64,000 bases of DNA from positions 558,001 to 622,000 of the forward strand of contig NZ_FOLL01000001.1 in the NCBI RefSeq assembly GCF_900112315.1. The letters run 5' to 3'. The notes beneath the pieces were generated by a model that saw only the letters and a list, made by a program, of their open reading frames with translations, made no database searches and was not told the DNA's origin. Shown here piece by piece: positions 50,764 through 60,627 of the stretch. Every line of letters starts with the position of its first letter. The stretch's first letter is position 1. Both the position numbers and the translations under genes were made by a program. The DNA comes from Parapedobacter composti (GTDB lineage Bacteria > Bacteroidota > Bacteroidia > Sphingobacteriales > Sphingobacteriaceae).

Positions 50764-52227
50764 TTACTTCCATCCACCGCCGAGTGCCCTGTAGAGCGAA
50801 ACTTTGGCTACCAACTGCTGTTGTTTGATGCGCACCAAGTCCAATTCACTGGTTAATGCGTTGCTTTGGGCCGTGATAACTTCCAGGTAGGTGGCTTCTC
50901 CGCTTTTAAAGAGCAAGTTGGCATTTTTAACACCCAACTGGGCGGTTGCGACGCGCTGCTCGGCTATGGTATATTGTTCATTGAGCTTGTTTATCATGAC
51001 CAGAGCATTACTCACTTCATGCGCGGCTTCCATAACGGTCTGCTGGAATGCAATCTCGGCTTTGTCGCGCTCAAGCTTTGCTATCTCGTGCTGCGTTTTG
51101 AGTCGCCTGCGATTAAAGATGGGCTGCGTGGCACTACTGATGAGGCCGCCAAACAGCGCACCAGGAATGTTGAACCAGTTGTGCGGGAGCATGGCGTTGA
51201 GCCCCCCGGTTGCATCAATGGTAAGCGAGGGGTAACGGTACGCCTGTGCAACGCCGACTTCAGCATTGGCGGCCCGCAAAGCCTGTTCGGCTTGCCGTAC
51301 ATCGGGCCTGTTGGTCAGCAGCTGCAGTGGCACGCCGGTGTCATAGCTGTCCTGCATGCGCCAATCCATCAGTGCGGATGAACGGTAAACGCTGTCGGGC
51401 ATTGCTCCGGTTAAGGCCATCAGTGCATTTTCCTGAATAGCGATTTCCTGTTCTAACTCAGGGATAAGCGACGCGGCTACCAGTTTTTGTGATTCTGTTT
51501 GCTGCAAGGCCAATGAGCTTACTTCCCCGGCATCGCGTTGTAGCTTTACAATCTGAAGCGTACTGTCGTTGAGCCTCAAATTCCGTTGGGCCACCTCTAA
51601 CTGTGCATCCAGCATCAATAGGTTGTAATAACCCTCAGCTATGGCCGCTACCAACTGGGTTTGGATGGCTTTCCGCGCTTCGAAGCTCTGCAGGTACTCG
51701 GCCAACGCTCGTTCGTTCTGCCTGCGCATCCGTCCCCAGATATCCATTTCCCAGCTTAAGCTGATGGACGATAGGTATTGCGATTGATACATATATAGCT
51801 GTTCCGGCGGTTCCCCGTGCCCTCCTCGCTCATACCAGCCGGACGAGGGGGAAGCAAAGAAGTCGCGCGACCGCCATTGGTGATTGGTACCGCCTAACTG
51901 TGTGTTGATCTCCGGGAAGAAAGCGGCCTTGGATTGCTTAAGCGTTTGATGGGCAATCTCGATGTTCTTCAAAGCAGCCTGCATGTCATAGTTATTAGCG
52001 ATGGCACTGTCGATGAGCGTCATCAGCATCCGATCCGTAAAAAAATCGGACCAGGGGATGACTGCGATATTCGCGGTGTCTATTGTTGAATCCGGTCGTT
52101 TCGATGTGCCGCGGAACGTATCGGCGAGTGCTGTGGCAGGCCGGGTATAGTCGCGCCCCACTTTGCAGGATGATATTGTTAGGCATACTGCCATGCAGGA
52201 AAATAGAAATTGCCTGAAATAGTTCAT
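50764..52227 (-). CDS. RND efflux outer-membrane factor (NodT/OprM family lipoprotein)
   Basis: 487 residues. Lipoprotein leader (CMAVCLTISSC, Cys near 21) and KVGRDYTRPATALADTFR as in OprM/NodT. Coiled-coil alpha-barrel repeats in tandem halves, with LLTNRPDVRQAEQALRAANAEVGVAQAYRYPSL, the hallmark of this family, at about 300-335 (quoted by region), and LFKSGEATYLEVITAQ near the end. It is the channel of the tripartite pump; its start is 2 bp after the RND pump stop. Confidence 0.93.
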   Translation of the reverse strand: MNYFRQFLFSCMAVCLTISSCKVGRDYTRPATALADTFRGTSKRPDSTIDTANIAVIPWSDFFTDRMLMTLIDSAIANNYDMQAALKNIEIAHQTLKQSKAAFFPEINTQLGGTNHQWRSRDFFASPSSGWYERGGHGEPPEQLYMYQSQYLSSISLSWEMDIWGRMRRQNERALAEYLQSFEARKAIQTQLVAAIAEGYYNLLMLDAQLEVAQRNLRLNDSTLQIVKLQRDAGEVSSLALQQTESQKLVAASLIPELEQEIAIQENALMALTGAMPDSVYRSSALMDWRMQDSYDTGVPLQLLTNRPDVRQAEQALRAANAEVGVAQAYRYPSLTIDATGGLNAMLPHNWFNIPGALFGGLISSATQPIFNRRRLKTQHEIAKLERDKAEIAFQQTVMEAAHEVSNALVMINKLNEQYTIAEQRVATAQLGVKNANLLFKSGEATYLEVITAQSNALTSELDLVRIKQQQLVAKVSLYRALGGGWK

Positions 52228-52229
52228 GC

Positions 52230-55200
52230 TCAGTCTTCTTCTTTGGTAGACAATCTGTTTTTTAGCGTTTCGTCCAATTTTTTGAAAATCAAGTATAGTA
52301 TCGGAATTGCAAACAGGCCGAATATTACACCGGCAAGCATGCCTCCTGCAGCCCCGAAACTGATGGAATGATTACCTTGGGCAGACGGGCCTGCCGTCCA
52401 CATCAACGGAACCAGACCGGCAACGAACGCAAGGGACGTCATCAGAATAGGCCGCAGGCGCATGCGTGCGCCTGCCAATGCCGACTCATGGATGCTCATC
52501 CCTGCACGGCGCCGTTGCGCGGCGAATTCCACGATGAGTATGGCATTTTTGGCTAATAGGCCGATTAACATGATGAGACCAACCTGTACATAGATGTTGT
52601 TTTCCAGTCCCACCACGTTAATCACCGAGTATACGCCAATCAGGCCAACCGGTACGGACAGCATGACAGCAAGCGGCAGGATATAACTTTCGTATTGGGC
52701 CGCGAGCAAAAAATAAACAAAGATGATACTTAGCGCAAAAATTAACGCGGTTTCATTACCGGATTGCCGTTCTTCCAGACTCATCCCCGTCCATTCATAG
52801 CTGTAATTACCGGGAAGGTGCTCGGCCGCCACAGCCTCCATGGCTTCCATGGCTTCCCCCGTACTGTAGCCTTCGGCGGGTGTAGCATTGATGGCAATGG
52901 CGTTATAAAGATTGTAACGGTTTACAATTTCGGGACCCATCACCTTTTTAAGTTTGACGATGGTATTGACCGGTACCATTTCGCCACGATTGTTACGTAC
53001 AAAAATGGAATTAAAAGATTCAGGTTCTGCCCTGTATTTAAAATCGGCCTGCATAAAAAGACGGTATTGGCGCCCGAACCGGTTGAAATCGCTGACCATC
53101 ACCCGTCCGTAATACCCTTGTATGGTGCGCATCATATCTTGGATACTCACACCCAGAGCTTTGGCTTTTATCGGGTCGATTTCCAAGAGGTATTGGGGGA
53201 AATTGGCATTGAAAGTCGTGTTTGCCGAGGCTATCTCCGGTCTTTTTTCCAGTTCGCGCATAAACGTATCGGCCACCATGCCGAAGTCCCACATAGAGCC
53301 GCCCATGCGGTCCTGCAGCACAAATTCGAGTCCGGAGAAATCGCCAAATCCTTGTATGGTAGGTCGAGGGAATACGCTGAACGAGGCTTCGGTGATTTGG
53401 GAGAGATCCTGCCTGATAGTGTCCATAATTGCGTTGATATTCCGGATTTTCCCCCTTTCCGCGATTGGCTTCAGATTAATGTAGCCCACAGCGAATGCAG
53501 AACTTGCGCTCGCATCTATGGCATTATAGCCAGACACGGTGGTCATCCCGGCGATAGCTTCACGGTTCTTCAGTATGCTGTCGGCTTTGGCCAGGGCTGC
53601 ATTCGTGCGTGAAAGTGATGCCCCTGGGGGCATTGCAAGGGAATAGGTGATGAAGCTATCATCTTCTGTTGGAATGAAGCTCGACGGTGTGCGGTTCATT
53701 AACCATACGCCTGCCACAACGACCAAGGCGACACTGGCAATGGCAAGACCTTTACGACCCGCCAAAAGGCGCAAAGCGGCGACGTACCTATCTGTGAAAA
53801 CAGCAAATGCAGTGTTGAATGCCGTAAAAAGGCGACGTTGCAACGGTACGCGTTCTTTGGGTCCGGAAGGGACAGGCGCCTCAGCCGCCGGTTCATGGCG
53901 GGGTTTCTTAAGCAACAATGCACAAAGTGCGGGTGTGAGCGTCAGTGCGTTCAGGGCTGAAATGAGAATGGCTGTTGCCAGCGTGTAGGCAAATTGCTGA
54001 AAGAATACCCCGGCAGGCCCTCCCATAAAACCGACCGGAAAGAACACGGCCGCCATCACCAGCGTGATGGAGATGATGGCGCCGGTAATTTCTCCCATGG
54101 CCGCATGTGTGGCCTTGCGCGGCCCCAGATTTGTGGCATGCATTTTTTGGTGGACAGCTTCCACCACCACTATCGCATCATCCACCACAATACCGATAGC
54201 CAATACCAAAGCGAACATGGTAAGCACATTAATGGAAAAACCGAACAGCTGAAGGAAGAAAAATGTGCCTACTAGCGAAACCGGAATGGCAATAGCAGGA
54301 ATCAATGTGGAGCGGAAGTCCTGTAAAAAGATAAAGACAATAATAAACACCAACAGAAAGGCCTCGAAAATGGTGTGTTGTACCTGTTGGATGGATTCAT
54401 CGATTTGGTTACGGACACTATACGATATTTCGTATTGCACGCCGTCGGGAAAATCCTGCGCGAGGCGTTCGAGCACGTCGCGTATCTGGAGATCAATCTC
54501 GCGTGCGTTTGAACCGCTGGTCTGGAGGATATTGAGGGTGAGCCCTGGATAACCGTTCACCTTGTTGTCGCTTCCAAGGTTGGTGGCGCCCAGTTCCGTA
54601 CGGGCAATGTCCCGGAGATAAAGCACGGAACCATCGTCATTGGTTTTAATGACAATCTGTTCGAACTCCTCGGGCAGCGTAAAACGGCCTTTGTGGCGGA
54701 GGATGGTTTCAAATGCTTCGTCAGAGGTTTCTCCGAATTTTCCCGGCGCAATCTCAAAGTTCTGATCTCGGATAGCATCCCGCACATCTTGCGGAACCAA
54801 GCCATATACGGCCATTTTTTCGGGGTTCAGCCAGGTACGTATGGAGTAGTCCCGTGCGCCTACACGCCGCACCTCGCCCACGCCGTCTACGCGTGCAAGT
54901 TCACGCATCAGGTTAATTTGTGCATAAGCTTGCAAAAATGTCTCATCATACAGCGTGTCTGGGTGGGTACTGAAGATGTTGATGGTCATAATGATTCCGC
55001 TCTGCCGTGGCTCTACGGTGATGCCCGATTCAATGACTTCGGGCGGAATACGGGACGTTGCCTTGGAAACGCGGGTTTGCACATTTACAGAAGCCTGATT
55101 GGGGTCGGTTCCGGTTTTGAAGAACACGGTAATGTTACCCGATCCCGAGTTGGTGGCGGATGAACGGATATAGGTCATGTCAGGAACCCCATTGATGGCT

Positions 55201-55400
55201 TCCTCAATGGGCAAGAGCACGGCGCCTGCCACCGTCTCGGCGTTGGCGCCGGGGTAGGAAGTGGAGACGGTTACACTGGGGGGCGCGATATCTGGAAATC
55301 GCGTGATCGGTAGTTGCCACATGGACACCAGTCCTAAGATCACCAGCAAAGTGGAAATCACAGTGGCCAATACCGGCCTATTGATGAATGTTTGGAGCAT
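52230..55400 (-). CDS. RND multidrug efflux pump, HAE1 family (AcrB-like)
   Basis: 1056 residues from the ATG at 55400 (MLQTFINRPVLATVISTLLVI, the canonical AcrB-type start). Twelve membrane helices with two large periplasmic loops. Motifs: YPGANAETV near the front, GIVVDDAIVVVEAVHQKM (proton-relay Asp pair), FFPVGFMGGPAGVFFQQFA and AKNAILIVEFA. Secondary multidrug transporter of hydrophobic compounds. Downstream partner is the outer-membrane factor, upstream partner the membrane fusion protein (88 bp between). Confidence 0.95.
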   Translation of the reverse strand: MLQTFINRPVLATVISTLLVILGLVSMWQLPITRFPDIAPPSVTVSTSYPGANAETVAGAVLLPIEEAINGVPDMTYIRSSATNSGSGNITVFFKTGTDPNQASVNVQTRVSKATSRIPPEVIESGITVEPRQSGIIMTINIFSTHPDTLYDETFLQAYAQINLMRELARVDGVGEVRRVGARDYSIRTWLNPEKMAVYGLVPQDVRDAIRDQNFEIAPGKFGETSDEAFETILRHKGRFTLPEEFEQIVIKTNDDGSVLYLRDIARTELGATNLGSDNKVNGYPGLTLNILQTSGSNAREIDLQIRDVLERLAQDFPDGVQYEISYSVRNQIDESIQQVQHTIFEAFLLVFIIVFIFLQDFRSTLIPAIAIPVSLVGTFFFLQLFGFSINVLTMFALVLAIGIVVDDAIVVVEAVHQKMHATNLGPRKATHAAMGEITGAIISITLVMAAVFFPVGFMGGPAGVFFQQFAYTLATAILISALNALTLTPALCALLLKKPRHEPAAEAPVPSGPKERVPLQRRLFTAFNTAFAVFTDRYVAALRLLAGRKGLAIASVALVVVAGVWLMNRTPSSFIPTEDDSFITYSLAMPPGASLSRTNAALAKADSILKNREAIAGMTTVSGYNAIDASASSAFAVGYINLKPIAERGKIRNINAIMDTIRQDLSQITEASFSVFPRPTIQGFGDFSGLEFVLQDRMGGSMWDFGMVADTFMRELEKRPEIASANTTFNANFPQYLLEIDPIKAKALGVSIQDMMRTIQGYYGRVMVSDFNRFGRQYRLFMQADFKYRAEPESFNSIFVRNNRGEMVPVNTIVKLKKVMGPEIVNRYNLYNAIAINATPAEGYSTGEAMEAMEAVAAEHLPGNYSYEWTGMSLEERQSGNETALIFALSIIFVYFLLAAQYESYILPLAVMLSVPVGLIGVYSVINVVGLENNIYVQVGLIMLIGLLAKNAILIVEFAAQRRRAGMSIHESALAGARMRLRPILMTSLAFVAGLVPLMWTAGPSAQGNHSISFGAAGGMLAGVIFGLFAIPILYLIFKKLDETLKNRLSTKEED

Positions 55401-55488
55401 AGTATGTTTATTCTTTAAGCGCATAATAGCGGTAGCAGGGCGAACCGCCATATTGCACAGTGCTGATCACGAAAAGAAAGTGAAATGC

Positions 55489-56649
55489 TTATTCCGCTAA
55501 CGCGATCCGGGATGTATTCAACGGTTTAACTTCCATGCCATCGGCCAGTCTGTCAAGGCCCGAGAGTACAATCCGGTCGCCGGGGCCGACACCGTTTTGT
55601 ACAATATATTGGTCGCCGGCTTTTCCGGTGACCTGTATAGCTTGCCGTTTTACCTTGTTGTCTGGCGTAAGTTTAAAAACAAAGATTTTATCCTGTAATT
55701 CCGTGGTGGCAATCTGCGGGACGGTTAAGACTCCCTGTTGCCGTTCTTCCATCTTGATGGTTCCGGTGTTGCCCGAACGGAGAACGTTGTCGCTGTTGGG
55801 GAAAGTAGCCCGCAGACTGATGGCGCCTGTGGTGCGGTTTACCTGCCCGTTGATCGCGTCGATGACGCCTTTTTCTGGATATTCGGCGCCATCAGCCATG
55901 ATAAGTGTGACGTTTGGAATCATGGGGGGTGTCCGGGACGAATCGGTTACCGCGGTGTCCTGCCGTCCGTATTTTTTTCTGAAGTACAAGAAATCGGATT
56001 CGCTCATGGCAAAGTATACATAGACTTCACTGATGTCGGAAAGTTCAGTCAGTGGGTCACTTTTACTTACTAAATTACCTATCCGTTTTGGGATACGGCC
56101 GATAAAGCCGCTTACCGGGGCTTTGATGGTGGTGAATTCCAGGTTGATCCGGGCGCTGGCCACTGCGGCGGAAGCTTGGGCCAGAGACGCTTTTGCCACA
56201 TCATAATCCGACATGGCTGTACGGAGCCGAACATCTGAGATAACGTCATGCTCAACCAATGGCTTCAGCCGGTCGACTTCGAGCTTAGCGTTTTCCAACT
56301 TGGCTTTTTCTACATTTTCATTCGCCAATGCATTGTTAAGCTGTTCTTGATAAGGCTGTGGATTTATCCGGAAGAGCTTCTGCCCGGCATTCACAAAGGC
56401 GCCTTCATCTACATAGATTTCTTCCAGAATGCCCTCAACTTGTGGACGAATCTCTACATTGACCTTGCCTTCAATGGTACCCAAATAATCTTTTACGGTA
56501 GTGGCCGTGGTAGTATCTATACGCTGAACGGGTAGGGCAACAGCGTTATTCTTGTTGTCATTTGTTTGGGATGAACCACTCGAACAGCTAAAAAATGTGA
56601 TCAATAAAAATGATAATAAAGCGATGATTATGAGGGTTTTGGTATTCAT
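55489..56649 (-). CDS. RND efflux periplasmic adaptor (membrane fusion protein), lipoprotein
   Basis: 386 residues from the ATG at 56649 (MNTKTLIIIALLSFLLITFFSC lipoprotein leader). Barrel-sandwich/lipoyl halves VEIRPQVEGILEEIYVDEGAFVNAGQ and FTTIKAPVSGFIGRIPKRIG flank a coiled-coil hairpin (about 95-155). AcrA-type. First gene of the efflux operon. No regulator (TetR or AraC) is adjacent; the 168 bp to the divergent gene at 56818 should contain its promoter, but I see no strong TAnnTTTG box. Confidence 0.93.
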   Translation of the reverse strand: MNTKTLIIIALLSFLLITFFSCSSGSSQTNDNKNNAVALPVQRIDTTTATTVKDYLGTIEGKVNVEIRPQVEGILEEIYVDEGAFVNAGQKLFRINPQPYQEQLNNALANENVEKAKLENAKLEVDRLKPLVEHDVISDVRLRTAMSDYDVAKASLAQASAAVASARINLEFTTIKAPVSGFIGRIPKRIGNLVSKSDPLTELSDISEVYVYFAMSESDFLYFRKKYGRQDTAVTDSSRTPPMIPNVTLIMADGAEYPEKGVIDAINGQVNRTTGAISLRATFPNSDNVLRSGNTGTIKMEERQQGVLTVPQIATTELQDKIFVFKLTPDNKVKRQAIQVTGKAGDQYIVQNGVGPGDRIVLSGLDRLADGMEVKPLNTSRIALAE

Positions 56650-56817
56650 TCTTATGGACGTGTTCATAGCTTTTCATTTAACGTTACGCGCATGTACGCT
56701 TGTTTGTTTCGTAATAATGTATCTCTTGGTTTTGATTGTACACACGTGATTAAAGAAGGTCAGAATGTGTGCCAATGCCAAAAAACTTTATTGGCGGTGT
56801 GATGTTATTGATTCGAA

Positions 56818-57612
56818 ATGGAGTTGATTTACCACATATACCGCGAGCAAAGTCCGATTATAGCTGTAGCGCTGCATGATGGCCATACTCTTGCATCGCC
56901 GCTGTTTGATTATATGCATTTGCAAGAGCATGAACGTTTCCGGGAAGAGGATCCCTATACGGCATACATGGCTGATTTGCCGGTCAGTAAAATCATCGTC
57001 GAGACGTCGAGGTTTCAGACCGATTTGAACCGCAGGCGTGAGCATGCGGTTTATCGGAAGCCCGAAGACGCTTGGGGACTAAAGGTATGGCAACCTGCAT
57101 TGCCGGAAATCATGGTGAACCAGTTGTTGGAGGGCTATGATCAATTTTATAGCGAAGTTTCTAAATTGTTTCAATGGACAATTCTGGCATTCGGGAAATT
57201 TGTGGTGCTGGATATCCATAGCTACAACCATCGCCGATACGATCCGTCGGAATGTGATCCGATTGGTGAGTGCCCGGAGATCAATATCGGAACGGTACAT
57301 AACCATGGTGCCTGGAAGGCTTTTGGCCACCGCATGGTCCGCTATTTATCGCACCATACGATTTCAGGGAGTTTCCCTGATGTGCGGGAAAATATTAAAT
57401 TCGGAGGCGGCGCGTTTTCAGAATGGGTTAACCGGAATTTTGGCAAATACGGGTGCGTACTGTCCCTGGAATTCAAAAAAACATTCATGGATGAATGGGC
57501 GGGCCGCGTGGACATTAATCACCTTCAGGATATCCAGTATGCGCTTAAGGGATCAATTCCTTTTTTGTTGGATATGCTCGACATGCAAAGTAAAGCCGTT
57601 TCTTATTCATGA
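56818..57612 (+). CDS. N-formylglutamate amidohydrolase family protein
   Basis: 264 residues. Zinc-hydrolase motifs of the FGase family: VALHDGHTLA (His20, His23), ETSRFQTDLNRRRE (D-x-N-R), VLDIHSYNHRR and the C-terminal EFKKTFMDEWAG. The family hydrolyses N-formylglutamate in histidine degradation, but no hut gene is nearby. Instead its stop overlaps the QEGLA metallopeptidase start by ATGA, and an ATP-grasp ligase follows. The substrate may thus be another acylated or glutamyl compound. Confidence 0.88.
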   Translation: MELIYHIYREQSPIIAVALHDGHTLASPLFDYMHLQEHERFREEDPYTAYMADLPVSKIIVETSRFQTDLNRRREHAVYRKPEDAWGLKVWQPALPEIMVNQLLEGYDQFYSEVSKLFQWTILAFGKFVVLDIHSYNHRRYDPSECDPIGECPEINIGTVHNHGAWKAFGHRMVRYLSHHTISGSFPDVRENIKFGGGAFSEWVNRNFGKYGCVLSLEFKKTFMDEWAGRVDINHLQDIQYALKGSIPFLLDMLDMQSKAVSYS

Positions 57613-59459
57613 TAACCGCCGATATCAAAAAATATACCGCCCGTATAGTGGATAAACTGGTGAAAAACCATCCGCTGCACCTGGTCCTGCCCAGCGGTGG
57701 CGAGCTCCATATCGATAGGCCGGTTCCCTATTTGTTGGTGTATCGTATTCCGCCCCATGGGGAAGATGCCTTTACGAGCGCGCTGGGGAAAACAGAATCC
57801 GCTTATCTGGTGGCGCCCGACACGGCCGAAACCCCGGTCACCCCGGTTACAAGGGCGATAGCGAGCACCATGGCCGATAAGTTCGGCGGTTTTATGTTGC
57901 TGGAGGTCTGGTTGTCTGATCGGGTGGATGCACCGGCTTTTACCATCCATATCAGCCAGAAAAGTGCACTTGCCGTAGCGGAGAAAATGCAAGCCGAATT
58001 GCAACGTATTCAAATACACCAGGCGCAGGCTATCGAAACGAAGCTGGAGAAAGGCAAACGTATCCCTTCTCCGCCTTATTACGATGGGATTTTTGACGCC
58101 GAGGAGGCGCGCCAAAGCGAAATTATCGTCATTGGCTTGGAAATAGCGCCAATCTATATCAACCAGCAAACGGGCAAGCCATACCCATTGTTTTTAAGGG
58201 AATTGCGCGAAGGGTTTGTGAAGGCATTGCGGAAAAGCTTCTTCGAGTTTGTGCGGGTGAAGACATCCTATAGTGCGGCACATTTTGAGATGCTGGGCAC
58301 AACCGAATTGCACGAACTGGTATGGGATATTGACAATAAATTAGCGGAATACAGTAACCAATTTGATTTCCTGCTGCTGGTCACCCCGATAAATGCGCAG
58401 GAAGCTTGGCAACAGTTTTCAAAAAGCAAATTCCGGAAAAATCCGGTATTCCACTATCGTCCCATGCCGATAGATCCCGAACTGATCAAGCGGAAACTAT
58501 ATAACTTGCCTATTGAAGATATTTCCGATCCCACCATCGCATATCTTTTCAGGGATAAGCGTAAAGAAATAGACCGCATGCTCAACATGTTGGGCGAACG
58601 GGAGAAGGCCGACTTTCTGTACAGCAGCCAGCAGCTCTTCGGCATCATTGATGAGCATCTTTTGGAGATTGCACGGGCCATATTGGTTGCCGCTCCGCCC
58701 CAACCATCACCGGCGGCTAAAGAAATGCTCGACGCTGCAACCTTTGCCGGGATGGCGAAAATGGAGCTGGAATATTTAAAAAAGCAATACGCAGCGGTAT
58801 CTACCGCTGTACGGGTGCGCGACGATGTGGAGGGCGTGATGGTTTCAAGGGGCACGCTCAATATCAGTAGCCGTTATAGCATTTCCAAAGATCGGGCGTT
58901 TTCCCTGCTTCAGCATGAGGTGGGCACACATGTAGTTACTTATTATAACGGTATGGCACAGCCTTTTAAGCTTTTCTATGTGGGCGTGCCGGGCTATGAG
59001 CAGTTGCAGGAAGGACTGGCCGTACTTAGCGAATACATGACGGGCGGACTGACTAACCAGCGGATGCGTATCCTCGCTGCGCGGGTGGTCGCTGTCCACC
59101 ACATGCTCGCGGGAAATTCGTTTGTGGATACGTTTGACCTCCTGACCAGCAAATATGCGTTCGGATCGGACACAGCATTCCACATTGCGATGCGTGTCTA
59201 TCGGGGTGGCGGACTTACCAAAGATGCGGTATACTTAAAGGGACTATTGAACGTGATTGAATACATTAAACAAGGCAAGGATATTTCGCAGTTGTTGATT
59301 GGTAAAATCCGGCAAGACTATCTCCCCATCATTGAAGAACTGACACATAGGCGCTTATTGAAGCCCCTGACTCTTCGGCCAAAATTTCTGGAAAAGCCCT
59401 ATATCGATAAAATAGCGGAAATCAAAAAGGCCGGAACCGTATTTAAGATGCTTAAATAA
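57609..59459 (+). CDS. QEGLA-motif zinc peptidase (DUF1704, tyrosine carboxypeptidase-like)
   Basis: 616 residues, ATGA overlap with the previous gene. The catalytic core is LLQHEVGTHVVTYYNG (H-E-x3-H: His436, Glu437, His440) and EQLQEGLAVLSEYMTGG (Gln467, Glu468; the QEGLA signature and candidate third metal ligand). It matches the family annotated as flavohaemoglobin expression-modulating QEGLA protein, whose eukaryotic relatives (MATCAP) remove C-terminal tyrosine from tubulin. The N-terminal ~240 residues form a separate domain with PYLLVYRIP and IGLEIAPIYINQQTG. No signal, so cytosolic. Confidence 0.85.
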   Translation: MITADIKKYTARIVDKLVKNHPLHLVLPSGGELHIDRPVPYLLVYRIPPHGEDAFTSALGKTESAYLVAPDTAETPVTPVTRAIASTMADKFGGFMLLEVWLSDRVDAPAFTIHISQKSALAVAEKMQAELQRIQIHQAQAIETKLEKGKRIPSPPYYDGIFDAEEARQSEIIVIGLEIAPIYINQQTGKPYPLFLRELREGFVKALRKSFFEFVRVKTSYSAAHFEMLGTTELHELVWDIDNKLAEYSNQFDFLLLVTPINAQEAWQQFSKSKFRKNPVFHYRPMPIDPELIKRKLYNLPIEDISDPTIAYLFRDKRKEIDRMLNMLGEREKADFLYSSQQLFGIIDEHLLEIARAILVAAPPQPSPAAKEMLDAATFAGMAKMELEYLKKQYAAVSTAVRVRDDVEGVMVSRGTLNISSRYSISKDRAFSLLQHEVGTHVVTYYNGMAQPFKLFYVGVPGYEQLQEGLAVLSEYMTGGLTNQRMRILAARVVAVHHMLAGNSFVDTFDLLTSKYAFGSDTAFHIAMRVYRGGGLTKDAVYLKGLLNVIEYIKQGKDISQLLIGKIRQDYLPIIEELTHRRLLKPLTLRPKFLEKPYIDKIAEIKKAGTVFKMLK

Positions 59460-59469
59460 CCGTATATAT

Positions 59470-60468
59470 ATGACCATAACTTTTGTTGTCAACCAAGTAG
59501 GTAAGGAGTCCGCTGGATATACAACCACAGCACTTGCATTGGAAGCTCATAAGCGGGGCCACACCGTTTATTATGTAGGAGTAGGAGATCTGGTATACCT
59601 GTCAGATGGCAGGTTGGGCGGGCATTGCCGTAGGGTGCCTGGGCGTGAATTCCGTTCGTTGCATACGTTTTTGGATGCGGTGCTGGAAACCGAGAAAAAG
59701 CTCGTCAGCTCCGATAAGTGGGATGTGTTGTGGTTACGGAACGATCCGGCGGCTGATATGGAAAAACGCCCGTGGGCGCAGGACGCCGGCATGCTGTTTG
59801 GCCAACTGGCCAGCCAGCAGGGGATAACGGTGCTGAATAGTCCGGAGGGGTTAATAAAGGCATCAAACAAAATGTACTTACAGTATTTTCCTGAATCGGT
59901 GAGGCCACGGACCGTAATAACGCGTAATATGGCCGATGTGGAAGCCTTCTACCGCGAGCAGAACCATCGGATTATCCTTAAACCCTTAAAGGGATCGGGT
60001 GGAAAAAACGTTTTTTTGATTGATAAAAAAGACGATAAAAACCGTAAGCAGATCGTTGAAGCGATTTGCCGGGATGGCTTTGCCATAGCACAGGAATACC
60101 TGCCCGCTGCGAAAAAGGGCGATGTTCGTTTGTTTTTGATGGATGGTGAACCGCTGATGAGGAACGGGAAGGTGGCGGCCATACAACGTGTGCAGCAAGC
60201 CGGGGAAATCCGCAGCAACATTCATCAGGGAGGGAAAGCCAAGCCCGCTGGTATGACCACCGAAATCGAAACAATTGTAGATGCCGTAGGGCCGTTGTTG
60301 CGGCAAGACGGAATGTTTTTGGTGGGATTGGATATTGTGGGAGATAAACTGATGGAAATCAATGTGTTCAGTCCTGGTGGACTAATCCATGCCAGCGAGT
60401 TCCATGGCGTGGATTTTATGGAGGAGGTGATCACGGCAATGGAGCGTAAGGTGGATAAGAACAGATAG
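59470..60468 (+). CDS. ATP-grasp ligase, glutathione synthase-like
   Basis: 332 residues, 10 bp after the QEGLA gene. The N-terminal substrate part has TITFVVNQVGKESAGYTTTAL and DVLWLRNDPAADMEKRPWAQD; the central part VLNSPEGLIKASNKMYLQYFPE; then ATP-grasp motifs IILKPLKGSGGKNVFL, AQEYLPAAKKGDVRLFLMDGEPL and DIVGDKLMEINVFSPGG. It resembles bacterial GshB. As no gshA or other glutathione gene is present in the trio, it may make another amide or peptide bond. It likely works with the two upstream enzymes on one cytosolic compound. Confidence 0.88.
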   Translation: MTITFVVNQVGKESAGYTTTALALEAHKRGHTVYYVGVGDLVYLSDGRLGGHCRRVPGREFRSLHTFLDAVLETEKKLVSSDKWDVLWLRNDPAADMEKRPWAQDAGMLFGQLASQQGITVLNSPEGLIKASNKMYLQYFPESVRPRTVITRNMADVEAFYREQNHRIILKPLKGSGGKNVFLIDKKDDKNRKQIVEAICRDGFAIAQEYLPAAKKGDVRLFLMDGEPLMRNGKVAAIQRVQQAGEIRSNIHQGGKAKPAGMTTEIETIVDAVGPLLRQDGMFLVGLDIVGDKLMEINVFSPGGLIHASEFHGVDFMEEVITAMERKVDKNR

Positions 60469-60567
60469 TTTCAACAGCAGGCCGGATTAGTTAATTCACT
60501 CATGTCTTTCCGTTGGCATGGGCGGGCCGGCACCTTGCCCATACCATAGCTCCCGAAATGTTAAAAT

Positions 60568-60600
60568 TTTGGCATAACCCGTCAAAAAAGAATATCTTAG
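60568..60600 (+). promoter_or_regulatory. Promoter of the macroglobulin-like protein gene
   Basis: TTTG (60568-60571), a 21-bp spacer and TATCTTAG (60593-60600; TAnnTTTG with one mismatch). The start would be about 60606, which argues for the ATG at 60622 or 60628 rather than that at 60607. The 138-bp gap also has an ATGGGC/GCCCAT hairpin (60518-60542) without a T-tract. Confidence 0.5.
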
Positions 60601-60627
60601 CCCCTCATGATTCTAAACGTGATGGGA

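Noticed and set aside
50558..50773. Minus-strand frame over the HicB-like remnant
   Set aside because: No recognisable domain, and the plus strand explains the sequence better.
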